Assembly (NCBI RefSeq): GCF_000626635.1 | Contig: NZ_CP007451.1 | Coordinates: 434,001-498,000, forward strand | Length of the DNA: 64,000 nt | Reading direction: 5' to 3' | From: Draconibacterium orientale | Lineage (GTDB): Bacteria; Bacteroidota; Bacteroidia; Bacteroidales; Prolixibacteraceae | In this document: one piece after another, positions 1-8,229 of the stretch | How the letters are laid out: the number at the start of each line of letters is the position of its first letter | How positions within the stretch are numbered: the first letter of the stretch is position 1 | Translations under genes and position numbers: made by a program | Notes under the pieces: generated by a model | What the model was told of the DNA's origin: nothing | Database searches by the model: none | Seen by the model: the letters and a program-made list of their open reading frames with translations, nothing else

Positions 1-2
1 AC

Positions 3-314
3 GGTTTAGGCCGCGGCGGACTTTCAGGAAACGACGATGCCGGGCAACTTTCGGCATGGTATGTTTTTGGTGCAATGGGTTTTTACCCGATGTGCCCGGG
101 AAGCAACGAATATCAACTCTCATCGCCAATATTCAAAAAGGTAACACTCAAGCTGGATAAAAACTATTACCCGGGAGGCAAGTTTGTATTAAACGCTGAA
201 GAAGCAAGGTCTTCAACCATTTTCTCATCCGTTAAATTAAACGGCAAAGAAAGTGCAACGTACATCAATCACGAAGATCTGCAAAAAGGGGGAAGTTTGA
301 AGTTTTTAAAGTAA
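3..314 (+). CDS. GH92 alpha-mannosidase, C-terminal fragment (cut by window start)
   Basis: The frame is open from the first bases of the window and ends at a TAA at 312-314, so only about the last 103 residues are visible. They contain GLSGNDDAGQLSAWYVF followed by GFYPMCPGS, the catalytic-base region and C-terminal landmark typical of glycoside hydrolase family 92 exo-alpha-mannosidases, which remove mannose from N-glycans or mannans outside the cytoplasm. The tail is a beta-rich segment. The upstream part, including any signal peptide, lies outside the window. The family call is strong; linkage specificity cannot be read from this fragment. Confidence 0.85.
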   Translation, partial: GLGRGGLSGNDDAGQLSAWYVFGAMGFYPMCPGSNEYQLSSPIFKKVTLKLDKNYYPGGKFVLNAEEARSSTIFSSVKLNGKESATYINHEDLQKGGSLKFLK

Positions 315-336
315 AATTATTCTGTAAGAATCAGAT

Positions 337-413
337 TGTCATTTCGACGAAGAATGAGGAGAAATCTCTCCCATTAGAACAGATTTCTCAGTCGTTCCTC
401 CTTCGAAATGACA
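337..413. repeat. Dispersed intergenic inverted repeat (TGTCATTTCGA type), copy 1
   Basis: The 5' arm starts TGTCATTTCGACGAAG and contains GAGAAATCT; the 3' arm is its imperfect reverse complement, ending CTTCGAAATGACA. It lies between convergent genes. A diverged copy is at 13989-14071. This resembles short REP-like intergenic repeats common in this phylum. It can fold and may act as a weak bidirectional terminator. Confidence 0.65.
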
Positions 414-424
414 AATAATCGCCA

Positions 425-1690
425 CTACAGTTTTTGTATTGGTGATGATAGTTTTTCAGCTTCTTCGGCAATGTATTCCCGGAATCCCTTTTCCGTTTTC
501 CATTGCTCTTTATCCAGTCCCCAAACCGAAAAGAAATAATGCTTTGCTGGTTGGGCATTTTTACATTGCTGACCAATGTAATACGTCTCTGAAATGATGT
601 TGCTAAAACCTTTCTCCGGCACTGTTTTAAACCCTTTTTCGAACCAGTTAACATCGCTGGTTCGTCCGATTTTACCGGTTTCGTTTTTCGGTACAATTAC
701 TGCCATTCCCAATTCATCGTTGTTTAGCGACTGTACATCGTGTGTGCCGATACAGGAAAAATCAGCTGCCTCAAAGCGGAACGGCTCCTTTTTAAGTTGA
801 GAGGTAACAATACCTGTTACAATCTGATCGTTTTCAGCACATCCGTAAACCGTTACATCCGACTCGAACCAGTATTTACCGGGGTAAATGGTAATGCGTT
901 CCACGGCTTCCAGTTCTTCGCCATCAACATCCCAACCCGAATATTTCAGGTCGAAAACCGACCGAATGGGGCCTTCAACAATTTTTTGGTATTCATACAC
1001 ATCGGTCGATCCCAACCGAATCAGCGAATCATTTCTCATTAACGCAATTCCACCCGATCCCAGCGAACTGCCACAATGCAAAACGTCCATTCCCCAATCG
1101 TTCAGAACATGATAATCAGGAATGGCAGGTGTGTGAACATCGTCGGCCACCATTACCGGTTTCCGTTTGCCAAACAAATCTTTTACATTCCGGCAATCGA
1201 AATAAACCCGAAAAGCAATCTTGTCATTTTCCCATGTAACGCCTTCGCCCTGGGCAATAATTTTAAAAGGTTCGCTTACCGGCACAGCTTTGTAGTTGTC
1301 CACCTCCTTGTACGTTCCGTCTTCCTGATGAATTCCCAGGCGCAGATTCGTACGTTTTTCAACTTTTGGATAATCCGATTCAGCAAGCAGTTCGATTGTT
1401 GCCTCAATGGTTTCGCTGGCTTTTATATCTACCAACAGAACTACTTCATCCCAGTTTCCATCACCATCCAAGTCGTCAACCTGGCTGGGAATTGTTTTTT
1501 CGCCGTTTTTAAAAACCGGAAGTTTGCCTTCTTGCAAAGCTATTTTTGCGGCAATTTCTTTGCGTGAAAGTACGATCACTTCATCAGTTCGTTCTTCCGC
1601 CAAAGGATTTTTTAGCGTAATTACAGGTTGCTGCGTACACGAGGCAAACAGCATCAGAAATAAAACACCAAATGGAAAACTATTCTTCAT
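425..1690 (-). CDS. DUF4861-family lipoprotein
   Basis: This 421-residue protein begins with a lipoprotein signal (hydrophobic stretch, then LFASC with Cys18), so it is probably exported and lipid-anchored. The body is mostly beta-strand, with an early segment PSQVDDLDGDGNWDEV that looks like a calcium- or metal-binding loop and is typical of DUF4861 proteins. In this phylum DUF4861 genes often sit in polysaccharide loci for uronic-acid-containing glycans. Here the neighbours are a GH92 gene and, beyond an IS110, kduD and kduI, which fits a uronate locus. No enzymatic activity can be claimed from sequence alone. The gene is convergent with the GH92 fragment. Confidence 0.75.
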   Translation of the reverse strand: MKNSFPFGVLFLMLFASCTQQPVITLKNPLAEERTDEVIVLSRKEIAAKIALQEGKLPVFKNGEKTIPSQVDDLDGDGNWDEVVLLVDIKASETIEATIELLAESDYPKVEKRTNLRLGIHQEDGTYKEVDNYKAVPVSEPFKIIAQGEGVTWENDKIAFRVYFDCRNVKDLFGKRKPVMVADDVHTPAIPDYHVLNDWGMDVLHCGSSLGSGGIALMRNDSLIRLGSTDVYEYQKIVEGPIRSVFDLKYSGWDVDGEELEAVERITIYPGKYWFESDVTVYGCAENDQIVTGIVTSQLKKEPFRFEAADFSCIGTHDVQSLNNDELGMAVIVPKNETGKIGRTSDVNWFEKGFKTVPEKGFSNIISETYYIGQQCKNAQPAKHYFFSVWGLDKEQWKTEKGFREYIAEEAEKLSSPIQKL

Positions 1691-1745
1691 GTTAGGTTTA
1701 GATTTACTGATTAAAAAAGTTATTAGTGTCCGGTAAAAGTTTAAG

Positions 1746-1772
1746 ATTGCTTCGCTACGCTGCCAATGACAG
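1746..1772. repeat. REP-like short repeat at the IS110 left flank
   Basis: The sequence reads GATTGCTTCGCTACGCT followed by GCCAATGACA, a form of the TGTCATTGCGA..GAAGCAATC repeat, which is also seen at 3431-3460. It directly abuts the 3' end of the IS110 transposase gene. Confidence 0.5.
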
Positions 1773-1774
1773 AA

Positions 1775-3081
1775 TTAATTTACATTCTGACAATTTACTA
1801 CTTCCATGTTTAGTTCTTTTGCCAATTTGTTTACTGTTCTCATTTTATTTATCATTATTTGTTCTTCATATAGTTGTACTCCTTGTTCTGCATAGTCAAG
1901 CCCTTTTACCATTACGCGCCAGTAAAGGACTGCCAGTTTTCGGGCCATTGCCTTTATTGCTATTCTTGGACCTTTTCGCCCACGTAATCGTCTTCCAAAT
2001 GAGCCTATTGCAATGTCTTTACTGTTTATAAGTCCCTGAGCAATTACCCTAAAAATCTGCCCTGCCTTTGGTCTGCCTTTTTTCTTTACATTTCGTCGCA
2101 TTTTTCCAGAGCTATGCTGCCCCGGAGACAGTCCCAACCAGCTTGTAAAATGTTTTTCACTTGGCCACCTTGTTAAATCAGGACCGGTTTCTGCCAATAA
2201 TTGCATCCATGTATAATCGGTAATACCTGATATTAAGGTTGCATCGTTGCCATTAAAAATATTCAACAGGTTTGGGCCAAGCCTTTCAACGTTTGGTTTG
2301 TGGTGACGTACTGCTTTACGTTTTTTTTTAGATCCTGACCTTTGCCTGATTCACCAAGCCTGTTGATTACAACATTTATTTTGCTATCACATTCATTAAT
2401 TTGTTGCAAACAAAAGTTATATCCATCATAAGCCTGTTTTAGCGCAAATAATCCGGCATCGGTATACTTGCCTTGCAGAGCTTTTATAACCAAATCCTTT
2501 TTCTTACTGAGAACACTACGGTGACACAAGCTAACCAGTACCTGCTTGTCCCGTTCTCCATTTAGGATTGCTTCTATTATTGCCAGCCCACTTGCCCCGT
2601 GTATCTGGCTCAAAACTTCTTTAAGCCTGATATTCATTAACGTTAATGCCTTTTGCATCTGATTGATGTACATCGCCGAAGAGTTGATGTGGTCTTCCCG
2701 TAATCGCAGATAGCTTCTTAACTCTTTTATGTCAGCATCAACAACAAGGCACCGGTTTAACAAGCCATGGCTATGTAGTTGTAGGATCCACTGACAATCT
2801 TTTACGTCGGTTTTTCGGCCTGGAACTTGTTTGGTTTGGCGACCATCCACCAGCCAAACATCGATACCGGCTTCTTCCAGAATGTCGTATAAAATCACCC
2901 AGTAAACACCGGTGGCTTCCATCGCAACTGTTTCAACTTTATGTCCGACCAAATAGTCCCGTAATTTGTAAAAATCTTCGGTAAAAGTTAAATGGCTTAC
3001 TACCGGCTGCCCCTCTACGGCTGTAAAAACTTTTTTGGCACCAATATCGATGCCCGCTGCATTAGTCCTGATTTTTTCCAT
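1775..3081 (-). pseudogene. IS110 transposase, split by a one-base frameshift
   Basis: The N-terminal 272 residues (3081 down to 2263) carry the RuvC-like DEDD domain, starting NAAGIDIGAKK with the first catalytic Asp, then MEATGVYW and VDGRQTKQVPGRKTDVKD. The C-terminal part (from 2266 down to 1775, about 163 residues) carries the second transposase domain, with FTSWLGLSPGQHSSGK. The frames meet near 2280. The minus strand reads CTTGGCCCAAAC where one extra G would give the expected GLGPNLLNIFNG and join both halves. A full-length product of about 435 residues would then result. The second half opens at a TTG, which is probably not a real start. It is either an inactivated copy or a sequencing error. 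Confidence 0.85.
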
Positions 3082-3330
3082 CTTTTTTAAATCTTAATTT
3101 TACTAATGCCCACACCCAAAAGGGCAAATTGACTATATGTCGGCAGGCTGCCATTCGGACATATTTGAAAAATCAAACAGTACCACTCATTATGCCTCAA
3201 TCTTTTGGAACCAAACTCGCAAACAGGTTTAAAACACTATACAAAGAACGGTCAAACTGTGCAGGCTTGCTGCTAAGTTCGGTATATCTACTGTCATTAC
3301 CTCATTATGCCCATTAAAAATGGGTGGACT
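3082..3330 (-). ncRNA. Candidate IS110 bridge RNA region
   Basis: This noncoding end lies upstream of the transposase, where IS110-group elements encode their bridge RNA. It contains inverted repeats that would fold: TGTCGGCAGGC/GCCATTCGGACA near 3137-3163 (imperfect), and CCCATT-AAA-AATGGG at 3310-3324. An 11-base direct repeat CTCATTATGCC occurs at 3186-3196 and 3301-3311. No other gene is convincing here. The exact RNA ends and guide loops cannot be set by eye. Confidence 0.35.
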
Positions 3331-3363
3331 CTCGCGATGACGCATAATTCAAGAGTTTTCGCA

Positions 3364-3410
3364 TGAGGTTGGGTTGGTTGGCGGCATAGCCGCCAACCAA
3401 CCCAACCTCA
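3364..3410. terminator. Perfect 22-bp hairpin with 3-base loop
   Basis: Positions 3364-3385 and 3389-3410 are perfect reverse complements around the loop ATA. The arms are built of TTGGG/TTGG steps and end in GGCGGC. It lies between the IS110 and the 3' end of kduD. There is no U-run directly after it, so it may be a stable hairpin terminator or a small mobile repeat. Confidence 0.5.
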
Positions 3411-3430
3411 AAACTAACTATCTAAAAACC

Positions 3431-3460
3431 TTGTCATTGCGAATGCAGTGAAGCAATCTG
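3431..3460. repeat. REP-like short repeat
   Basis: TTGTCATTGCGAATGCAGTG followed by AAGCAATCTG matches the repeat family seen reversed at 1746-1772. Confidence 0.5.
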
Positions 3461-3565
3461 TTCTTATGTAATTATTTTTCCACGGACACCAATGAAAAAA
3501 AGTGTATCAGAAACAAGCTTCGCATTCGCAATTCTGTTTCTAACACACTCTTTTCCGGTTAATTA

Positions 3566-4363
3566 TTAAATATCGTTTTCGCCTTTTACGTAACCGAAAT
3601 TGGCCAAAATACCACCATCAACATAAAGCACTTGACCGTTTACAAAGTCGGCTGCTTTCGATGCCAGAAACAAGGCAGCATTTCCCACATCTTCGGGTTC
3701 TCCCCAGCGGTTTGCCGGTGTACGCATCATCACCAAATCGTTAAACGGATGGCCGCCCTCGCGAATTGGCGCTGTTTGAGCTGTTGCAATATAGCCCGGA
3801 CCAATACCGTTAATCTGCACATTGTATTTCGCCCATTCGCAACACATATTTGCTGTTAATAATTTCAAACCACCTTTTGCCGAGGCATATGCCGATACAG
3901 AGTTACGTCCGTAAACACTCATCATCGAGCACATGTTAATGATCTTACCGGCACGTTTTTCGATCATTTTTGGAGCAACACGTTTTGCCAAAATAAGTGG
4001 CGCCACCAAATCAATATCAATTACCTGTTTGTAATCGGCAACGAGCATATCCAAAATAGGAATACGCTTAATAATTCCGGCGTTGTTTACCAAAATATCA
4101 ATATCGCCAACTTCTTCTTCAATTTGAGAAATCCCTTTATCAACCGCTTCCTCGTTGGTAACATCAAATTTTAAGGTGTATACATCAACACCTGCTTTGG
4201 CGTATTCGGCTTTGCATTCGGCAAGTTTCTCATCAGAAATGTCGTTTACACAAATTTTAGCACCGGCCTGACCAAGGGTTTTTCCAATGGCCATACCAAT
4301 TCCGTGGGTACCACCTGTTATTAATGCTACCTTTCCACTAAGGCTGAATAATTCTTGTATCAT
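3566..4363 (-). CDS. kduD: KduD-type short-chain dehydrogenase (2-dehydro-3-deoxy-gluconate 5-dehydrogenase)
   Basis: This 265-residue classical SDR has the NAD(P)-binding TGGTHGIG at residues 16-23, NNAG near 93-96 and the catalytic Tyr159-x3-Lys163 in SAYASAKGG. It ends within the usual length of gluconate 5-dehydrogenase/KduD enzymes. KduD reduces or oxidises 2,5-diketo-3-deoxygluconate in the cytoplasm, the step after KduI in breakdown of unsaturated uronates from pectin, alginate or glycosaminoglycans. It lies 30 bases downstream of kduI on the same strand, so the two are co-transcribed. The assignment over other SDRs rests largely on this pairing. Confidence 0.88.
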   Translation of the reverse strand: MIQELFSLSGKVALITGGTHGIGMAIGKTLGQAGAKICVNDISDEKLAECKAEYAKAGVDVYTLKFDVTNEEAVDKGISQIEEEVGDIDILVNNAGIIKRIPILDMLVADYKQVIDIDLVAPLILAKRVAPKMIEKRAGKIINMCSMMSVYGRNSVSAYASAKGGLKLLTANMCCEWAKYNVQINGIGPGYIATAQTAPIREGGHPFNDLVMMRTPANRWGEPEDVGNAALFLASKAADFVNGQVLYVDGGILANFGYVKGENDI

Positions 4364-4393
4364 TTCAATTTTTTTGTTGTTTGTTTTTGTGTA

Positions 4394-5236
4394 CTATTTC
4401 AATTCGCGTGGCTGAATAACATCCATATCGGTATAATCGAGATTTTCGCCCGCCATTCCCCATATAAAAATGTAGTTTGATGTTCCGGCAGCCGAGTGAA
4501 TCGACCACTCAGGAGAAATCACCGCTTGTTCGTTTTTCATCCAGATGTGACGCGTTTCCTGTGGCTCGCCCATAAAATGACAAACAGCTTGTTCTTCAGG
4601 AACTTCAAAATAAAAATAAACCTCATTACGACGCGTATGCTGATGTGCAGGCATGGTGTTCCAAACGCTACCTGGTTTCAACTCAGTCATCCCCATTTGC
4701 AGCTGGCAGGTGTCAACAACCGTGTTAATCATCAGCTGGTTAATATTCCGTTCGTTCGAAGTTTCCAGGCTTCCCATATGCAACACATTGGCATCGGCCA
4801 GTGTTACCTGTTTGGTTGGATATTCTTTGTGTGCCGGTGCCGAGTTAAAATAAAAGTGTGCCGGTTTGGCTGCATCGTCCGATTTAAAGATTACTTCCTT
4901 GCTACCACGGCCAATGTACAAAGCATCTTTATAGTTCATTTTGTATGCTGTACCATCAACCAAAATGGTGCCGATACCACCAACGTTCATTACACCCACT
5001 TCGCGGCGCTCGCAAAAGTATTCAGCTTTAAGCGGGTCGATGGTTTCCAGCAAAAGTTCTTCTTTTACGGGAACTGCACCACCAACGATGTAGCGCTCAA
5101 TCGATGAGTAAACCATTCGAACGTTACCTGCTTCCATCAGGTTTTCCACCAAAAATTCTTTTCTTATCTTTTCTGTATCGTATTTCTTAAAATCCTCAGG
5201 ATGATAAGCATACCGTCTCTCGTAAATTGTTGCCAT
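4394..5236 (-). CDS. kduI: 5-keto-4-deoxyuronate isomerase KduI
   Basis: This 280-residue cupin-fold isomerase interconverts 5-keto-4-deoxyuronate (4-deoxy-L-threo-5-hexosulose uronate) and 2,5-diketo-3-deoxygluconate. The metal site is intact: His198 and His200 with Glu205 in [10 protein letters not shown], and His247 in SIHSAAG. The length matches the family (about 278). It is the first gene of a two-gene operon with kduD and faces a divergent LacI-type regulator across 121 bases. A TACATTTG -7 element at 5281-5274 serves it on the minus strand. Confidence 0.95.
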   Translation of the reverse strand: MATIYERRYAYHPEDFKKYDTEKIRKEFLVENLMEAGNVRMVYSSIERYIVGGAVPVKEELLLETIDPLKAEYFCERREVGVMNVGGIGTILVDGTAYKMNYKDALYIGRGSKEVIFKSDDAAKPAHFYFNSAPAHKEYPTKQVTLADANVLHMGSLETSNERNINQLMINTVVDTCQLQMGMTELKPGSVWNTMPAHQHTRRNEVYFYFEVPEEQAVCHFMGEPQETRHIWMKNEQAVISPEWSIHSAAGTSNYIFIWGMAGENLDYTDMDVIQPRELK

Positions 5237-5273
5237 AGTATTTATTTTTTAATTCTTAAACCATTTAATTGTA

Positions 5274-5281
5274 CAAATGTA
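5274..5281 (-). promoter_or_regulatory. kduI promoter -7 element
   Basis: The minus strand reads TACATTTG, a match to TANNTTTG. A TTG -33 element lies at 5304-5302 on the minus strand, with a spacer of exactly 20 bases. The -33 falls inside the palindrome 5298-5315. Confidence 0.65.
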
Positions 5282-5297
5282 AGAAGAAAGAAACAGA

Positions 5298-5315
5298 AAT
5301 GCAATCGATTGCATT
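5298..5315. promoter_or_regulatory. LacI-family operator between kduI and its regulator
   Basis: AATGCAATCGATTGCATT is an 18-bp perfect palindrome with a central CG, the hallmark of LacI/GalR operators. Both divergent promoters place their -33 TTG inside it, so one bound dimer would block both kduI-kduD and the regulator gene. Confidence 0.8.
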
Positions 5316-5331
5316 GATTAAAAAATATTCT

Positions 5332-5339
5332 TAACTTTG
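5332..5339 (+). promoter_or_regulatory. Regulator promoter -7 element
   Basis: TAACTTTG matches TANNTTTG. A TTG -33 element is at 5309-5311 with a 20-base spacer, mirroring the kduI promoter. The ATG of the regulator is only 18 bases downstream, implying a very short leader. Confidence 0.65.
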
Positions 5340-5357
5340 TGGTAAATAAGACAACAA

Positions 5358-6383
5358 ATGGCGCCAAAACCGGAAATTACAATACACGACATAGCCAAAA
5401 AGCTGAATATTTCGGCCTCTACAGTTTCGCGTGCTTTAAAAGACAATCCGTTGATTAGCGAAGCAACACGAAAAAAGATCAAAAAAGCGGCCATCGAAAT
5501 GGGTTACCGCCCCAATGTTATGGCAGCCAATTTACGCACGCGGCGTACCAACACTATCGGTGTAATTGTTCCGCTGATTAACCGCCATTTTTTTTCGTCG
5601 GTAATTTCCGGCATTGAGGATGTGGCTTACAAACAGGGATTTGCCGTAACAATTTCGCAATCGAACGATAAGCTGGAAAAGGAAAGCACCATTGCGCACT
5701 CGCTGTTTTCGAACCGTGTTGACGGATTGATCCTGTCGATTGGTATGGAAACGCAGTCGTACGATCACCTGAAACTGTTTTCGGAAAGAAATATTCCGCT
5801 GGTGTTTTTCGACCGGATAGTTGAAGAAATTCCCGCGCATAAAATTGTTGTTGACGATTTTGGTGGCGCTTACCGGGCAACTCAGCACCTTATTGAGCAG
5901 GGTCGTAAAAAAGTGGCACATATCGGCGGACCTCTTAACCTGCAAATCTACGCGAAACGCGAAGCCGGTTACCGGAAGGCAATTAGCGATGCAGGACTGC
6001 AGATTAACGAAAACCAGATTTTGCATAACAGCCTTACCCGCCAAGACGGACTAAATGCCATTAAAAGTATTCTGAAAACAAAAGAACGACCCGATGCCAT
6101 ATTTTGCGCCAACGACACCACCGCATTAAGTGCTATTATTCATCTTAAAGAAAGAGGGATTAAAGTTCCGGAAGATATTGCAATTGTTGGTTTTAGCAAC
6201 GAGCCGTTTAGCGAGCTGGTAACTCCTTCAATATCCACAATTAAACAGCCCGGATTTGAAATGGGGCAAAAAGCAGCCGAACTTTTAATTAAACAAATTG
6301 GCAGCAAAACAAAACCCAAAGCCTATGAAACGATAATGATGGAAACGGAACTGATCGTTCGAAATTCATCGCAACGAAAATAA
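5358..6383 (+). CDS. LacI-family transcriptional regulator of the kdu genes
   Basis: The 341-residue protein has an N-terminal LacI helix-turn-helix (ITIHDIAKKLNISASTVSRA, about residues 7-26), the hinge MGYRPNVMAANLR, and a periplasmic-binding-type effector domain from about 60 on, ending with the typical PSISTIKQPGFEMG. It is likely a repressor induced by a uronate intermediate such as 2-keto-3-deoxygluconate; that ligand is inferred from the divergent kduI-kduD operon and not from residues. The 18-bp palindrome in the shared promoter is its probable operator, giving autorepression too. The start at 5358 fits the promoter spacing. Confidence 0.9.
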   Translation: MAPKPEITIHDIAKKLNISASTVSRALKDNPLISEATRKKIKKAAIEMGYRPNVMAANLRTRRTNTIGVIVPLINRHFFSSVISGIEDVAYKQGFAVTISQSNDKLEKESTIAHSLFSNRVDGLILSIGMETQSYDHLKLFSERNIPLVFFDRIVEEIPAHKIVVDDFGGAYRATQHLIEQGRKKVAHIGGPLNLQIYAKREAGYRKAISDAGLQINENQILHNSLTRQDGLNAIKSILKTKERPDAIFCANDTTALSAIIHLKERGIKVPEDIAIVGFSNEPFSELVTPSISTIKQPGFEMGQKAAELLIKQIGSKTKPKAYETIMMETELIVRNSSQRK

Positions 6384-6387
6384 ACCA

Positions 6388-6408
6388 CTATGCACTGGAA
6401 GTGCATAG
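6388..6408 (+). terminator. Hairpin after the LacI-type regulator
   Basis: CTATGCACT and AGTGCATAG form a perfect 9-bp stem around GGA, five bases after the stop codon. The following bases are not T-rich, so termination strength is uncertain. Confidence 0.5.
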
Positions 6409-6793
6409 GTTTAAGATTGAATGAAATTCAAAGAAGAATAATTGACAAAGCAGACATGAGTATTGAGTAATGAGTAGAGAGAAAAACTAAAATCAGTCTC
6501 AATACTCAAATCTCTGTACTCAAATCTACTTCCTTTTATAATGGAAATTTATAGAAACTAAAGTAGCTGCAATAAAATTGCAGGGTTTTAACCATTAACT
6601 AGAAAATAAAACATTCACATTCTTTTCTTCCAAATTCCTTAACCTGTACTCAGTAAAATCAACTCCACCGGCTACAATGCCTCACGCATAACACAATAAT
6701 ATTTAGCAGCGCTAAGTAAAACGGCCTGCAAAAACAAACTTTTCAACCCGCTTATTCAGCACTTATTATACACTAAAGCCCTCATTATCTGTG
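6409..6793. other. Intergenic stretch without a gene
   Basis: No convincing coding frame is seen. It holds an 11-bp inverted repeat TGAGTATTGAG (6457-6467) / CTCAATACTCA (6498-6508) and a short hairpin CTGCAAT..ATTGCAG near 6568-6584, then A/T-rich sequence up to the next promoter. Confidence 0.5.
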
Positions 6794-6801
6794 TAAATTT
6801 G
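6794..6801 (+). promoter_or_regulatory. -7 element upstream of the TSP3-repeat protein
   Basis: TAAATTTG fits TANNTTTG and lies 18 bases before the TTG start at 6819. No clear -33 TTG was found. Confidence 0.4.
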
Positions 6802-6818
6802 AATAAAACAAATCCGTT

Positions 6819-8003
6819 TTGAAAATACGAGCCAACATAGGAAACCTGGGCATGCTCCTGTTCTTCAGTTTTAGCTATTTTAGTGTACATGGAGCATCCA
6901 ATCTTATCAATAAAGAAGATGGATTGAATGTTCCTCCTGTGGCGCAAAACGATACCTTCTTTCTTGCTGCCCAATACAACCTAATATTCCACGGAGATGT
7001 ACTGGTTAATGATTATGATCCGAATGGAGACAAAATTGAAATTCTGTTTGCTGCTTCTCCCAAAGAAGGAAGCCTGACAATGGACAAAGACGGGCACTTC
7101 AGGTTGGAGATACCAAATAAATGTGACGGAACAATTCGTTTCGACTATTACATTAAAGAACTTACTGAAAATGAATACAGTGCAGCGGCCAGAGTATTGA
7201 TACAAATAATAGAAAACGCTGACCTTGATGATGTTCCGGATTACGCCGACCAGGATAACGACAACGACGGCCTTCCCGACTTTTTGGATGGTATTGGGCT
7301 GGATACCGACAATGATGGTATTCCGAACAATTTCGATATCGACAGCGATAACGACGGCATAACCGATAATATTGAGTGGCAACAGGAACATAACTATATT
7401 GCGCCTTCAGGTATTGATGCCAACAAAAATGGATGGGACGATGCCTACGACCCGGAAATGGGGGGCACGTACTACGAGCCAATGGACACCGACCGGGATG
7501 GGATACCCGACCTGACCGACACTGATTCGGATAACGACGGAAGAAGTGATTTATCGGAGGGATTCTATTCTAATACTGATGACAAAGCCGGAATACAATT
7601 GCTGCATTCCGACCAGGATAACGACGGGCTCGACAATCTTTTCGACCTGGTTATTAAAGGCTCGAACTGGCAAAACTCAACAGCCAGTAGTTCTTCTCCG
7701 GGCGATTCAAACCAAAACGGCATTCGCGATTGGCGCGACAACACCAGCCATATTTCGTCTCAAGAGGCTTTCATTTTCCCTAATCCGGTAGCTGAATCGT
7801 TCCAGTTTTTCCTTCCCGAACCGGAATTTGACCAGCAGTTAACCGTTCAAATTTATAATATAAAAGGTCAGCTAAGCAAAGTTTATACAACCACCTACAG
7901 CAACGATCGCATTCCGGTTCAGGAGCTAACAAACGGAACATACATTATTTCTGTTAATTCCGATAATTTTCAGCATTCACAACAAATTACTATTCAACAC
8001 TGA
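6819..8003 (+). CDS. Secreted Ig-like / thrombospondin type 3 repeat protein with T9SS-type tail
   Basis: This 394-residue protein has a signal peptide (residues 1 to about 25), an Ig/cadherin-like domain (about 35-130, with VAQNDTF and [11 protein letters not shown] typical of Big_9-type repeats), then a run of Asp/Asn-rich thrombospondin type 3 calcium-binding repeats (about 135-300: [38 protein letters not shown] and more), and a C-terminal FPNPVAESF...VQIYNIKGQ...G-T-YIISV segment. That tail is the type A sorting signal of type IX secretion, so the protein should reach the cell surface or medium. The best start is TTG at 6819, since it supplies the Lys/Arg-rich n-region. An ATG at 6852 is an alternative. 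Function is unknown; adhesion is plausible. Confidence 0.8.
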   Translation: MKIRANIGNLGMLLFFSFSYFSVHGASNLINKEDGLNVPPVAQNDTFFLAAQYNLIFHGDVLVNDYDPNGDKIEILFAASPKEGSLTMDKDGHFRLEIPNKCDGTIRFDYYIKELTENEYSAAARVLIQIIENADLDDVPDYADQDNDNDGLPDFLDGIGLDTDNDGIPNNFDIDSDNDGITDNIEWQQEHNYIAPSGIDANKNGWDDAYDPEMGGTYYEPMDTDRDGIPDLTDTDSDNDGRSDLSEGFYSNTDDKAGIQLLHSDQDNDGLDNLFDLVIKGSNWQNSTASSSSPGDSNQNGIRDWRDNTSHISSQEAFIFPNPVAESFQFFLPEPEFDQQLTVQIYNIKGQLSKVYTTTYSNDRIPVQELTNGTYIISVNSDNFQHSQQITIQH

Positions 8004-8147
8004 TTTCAAAAACATTTCCTCCAACTGTAACCCTTGTCATTTTTTGCAGTCACTGTTTACAGAACCAACAAAAATTTGGATTCGCATCGCTTATCGACTA
8101 AAAACGTCCATTGGTCGGATTTATAAAAACAGATTTATTTGATGTAC

Positions 8148-8155
8148 TACTTTTG
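8148..8155 (+). promoter_or_regulatory. Candidate -7 element of the TonB receptor/DUF4249 operon
   Basis: TACTTTTG fits TANNTTTG about 75 bases before the chosen ATG at 8230. No good -33 TTG was found at 19-22 bases upstream. Confidence 0.35.
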
Positions 8156-8229
8156 TTGGAGCTAAAAAACGATGTGGATGTTTGGCCAAACATCCAAAAC
8201 AGAAAACAAATAGAAACAAAAGCCAAAAA

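Larger units (their letters stand above)
1765..3330 (-). mobile_element. IS110-family insertion sequence (approximate ends)
   Basis: The element holds a transposase in two frames (1775-3081) plus about 250 bases of noncoding DNA upstream of it. Ends are approximate because this family lacks long terminal inverted repeats. An 8-bp inverted pair, AATGACAG at 1765-1772 and CTGTCATT at 3291-3298, lies near both edges. REP-like sequence touches both sides (1746-1772, and CTCTCGCGATGACG near 3328-3341), consistent with insertion into a REP-type repeat. In this family the noncoding end upstream of the transposase encodes the bridge RNA. Confidence 0.65.

Noticed and set aside
2263..2300. Programmed -1 frameshift in the IS110 transposase
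   Set aside because: No slippery A6-7 or similar heptamer is at the junction, and one base restores the expected motif.
3129..3317. 62-residue open frame upstream of the IS110 transposase
   Set aside because: It lies in the noncoding end of the element where a bridge RNA is expected and has no protein-like features.
4496..5107. 203-residue open frame opposite kduI
   Set aside because: It is fully antisense to an intact, well-conserved gene.
8182..8229. TTG start for the TonB receptor at 8182
   Set aside because: It adds a 16-residue charged leader before a clear signal peptide starting at ATGATGAAA (8230).
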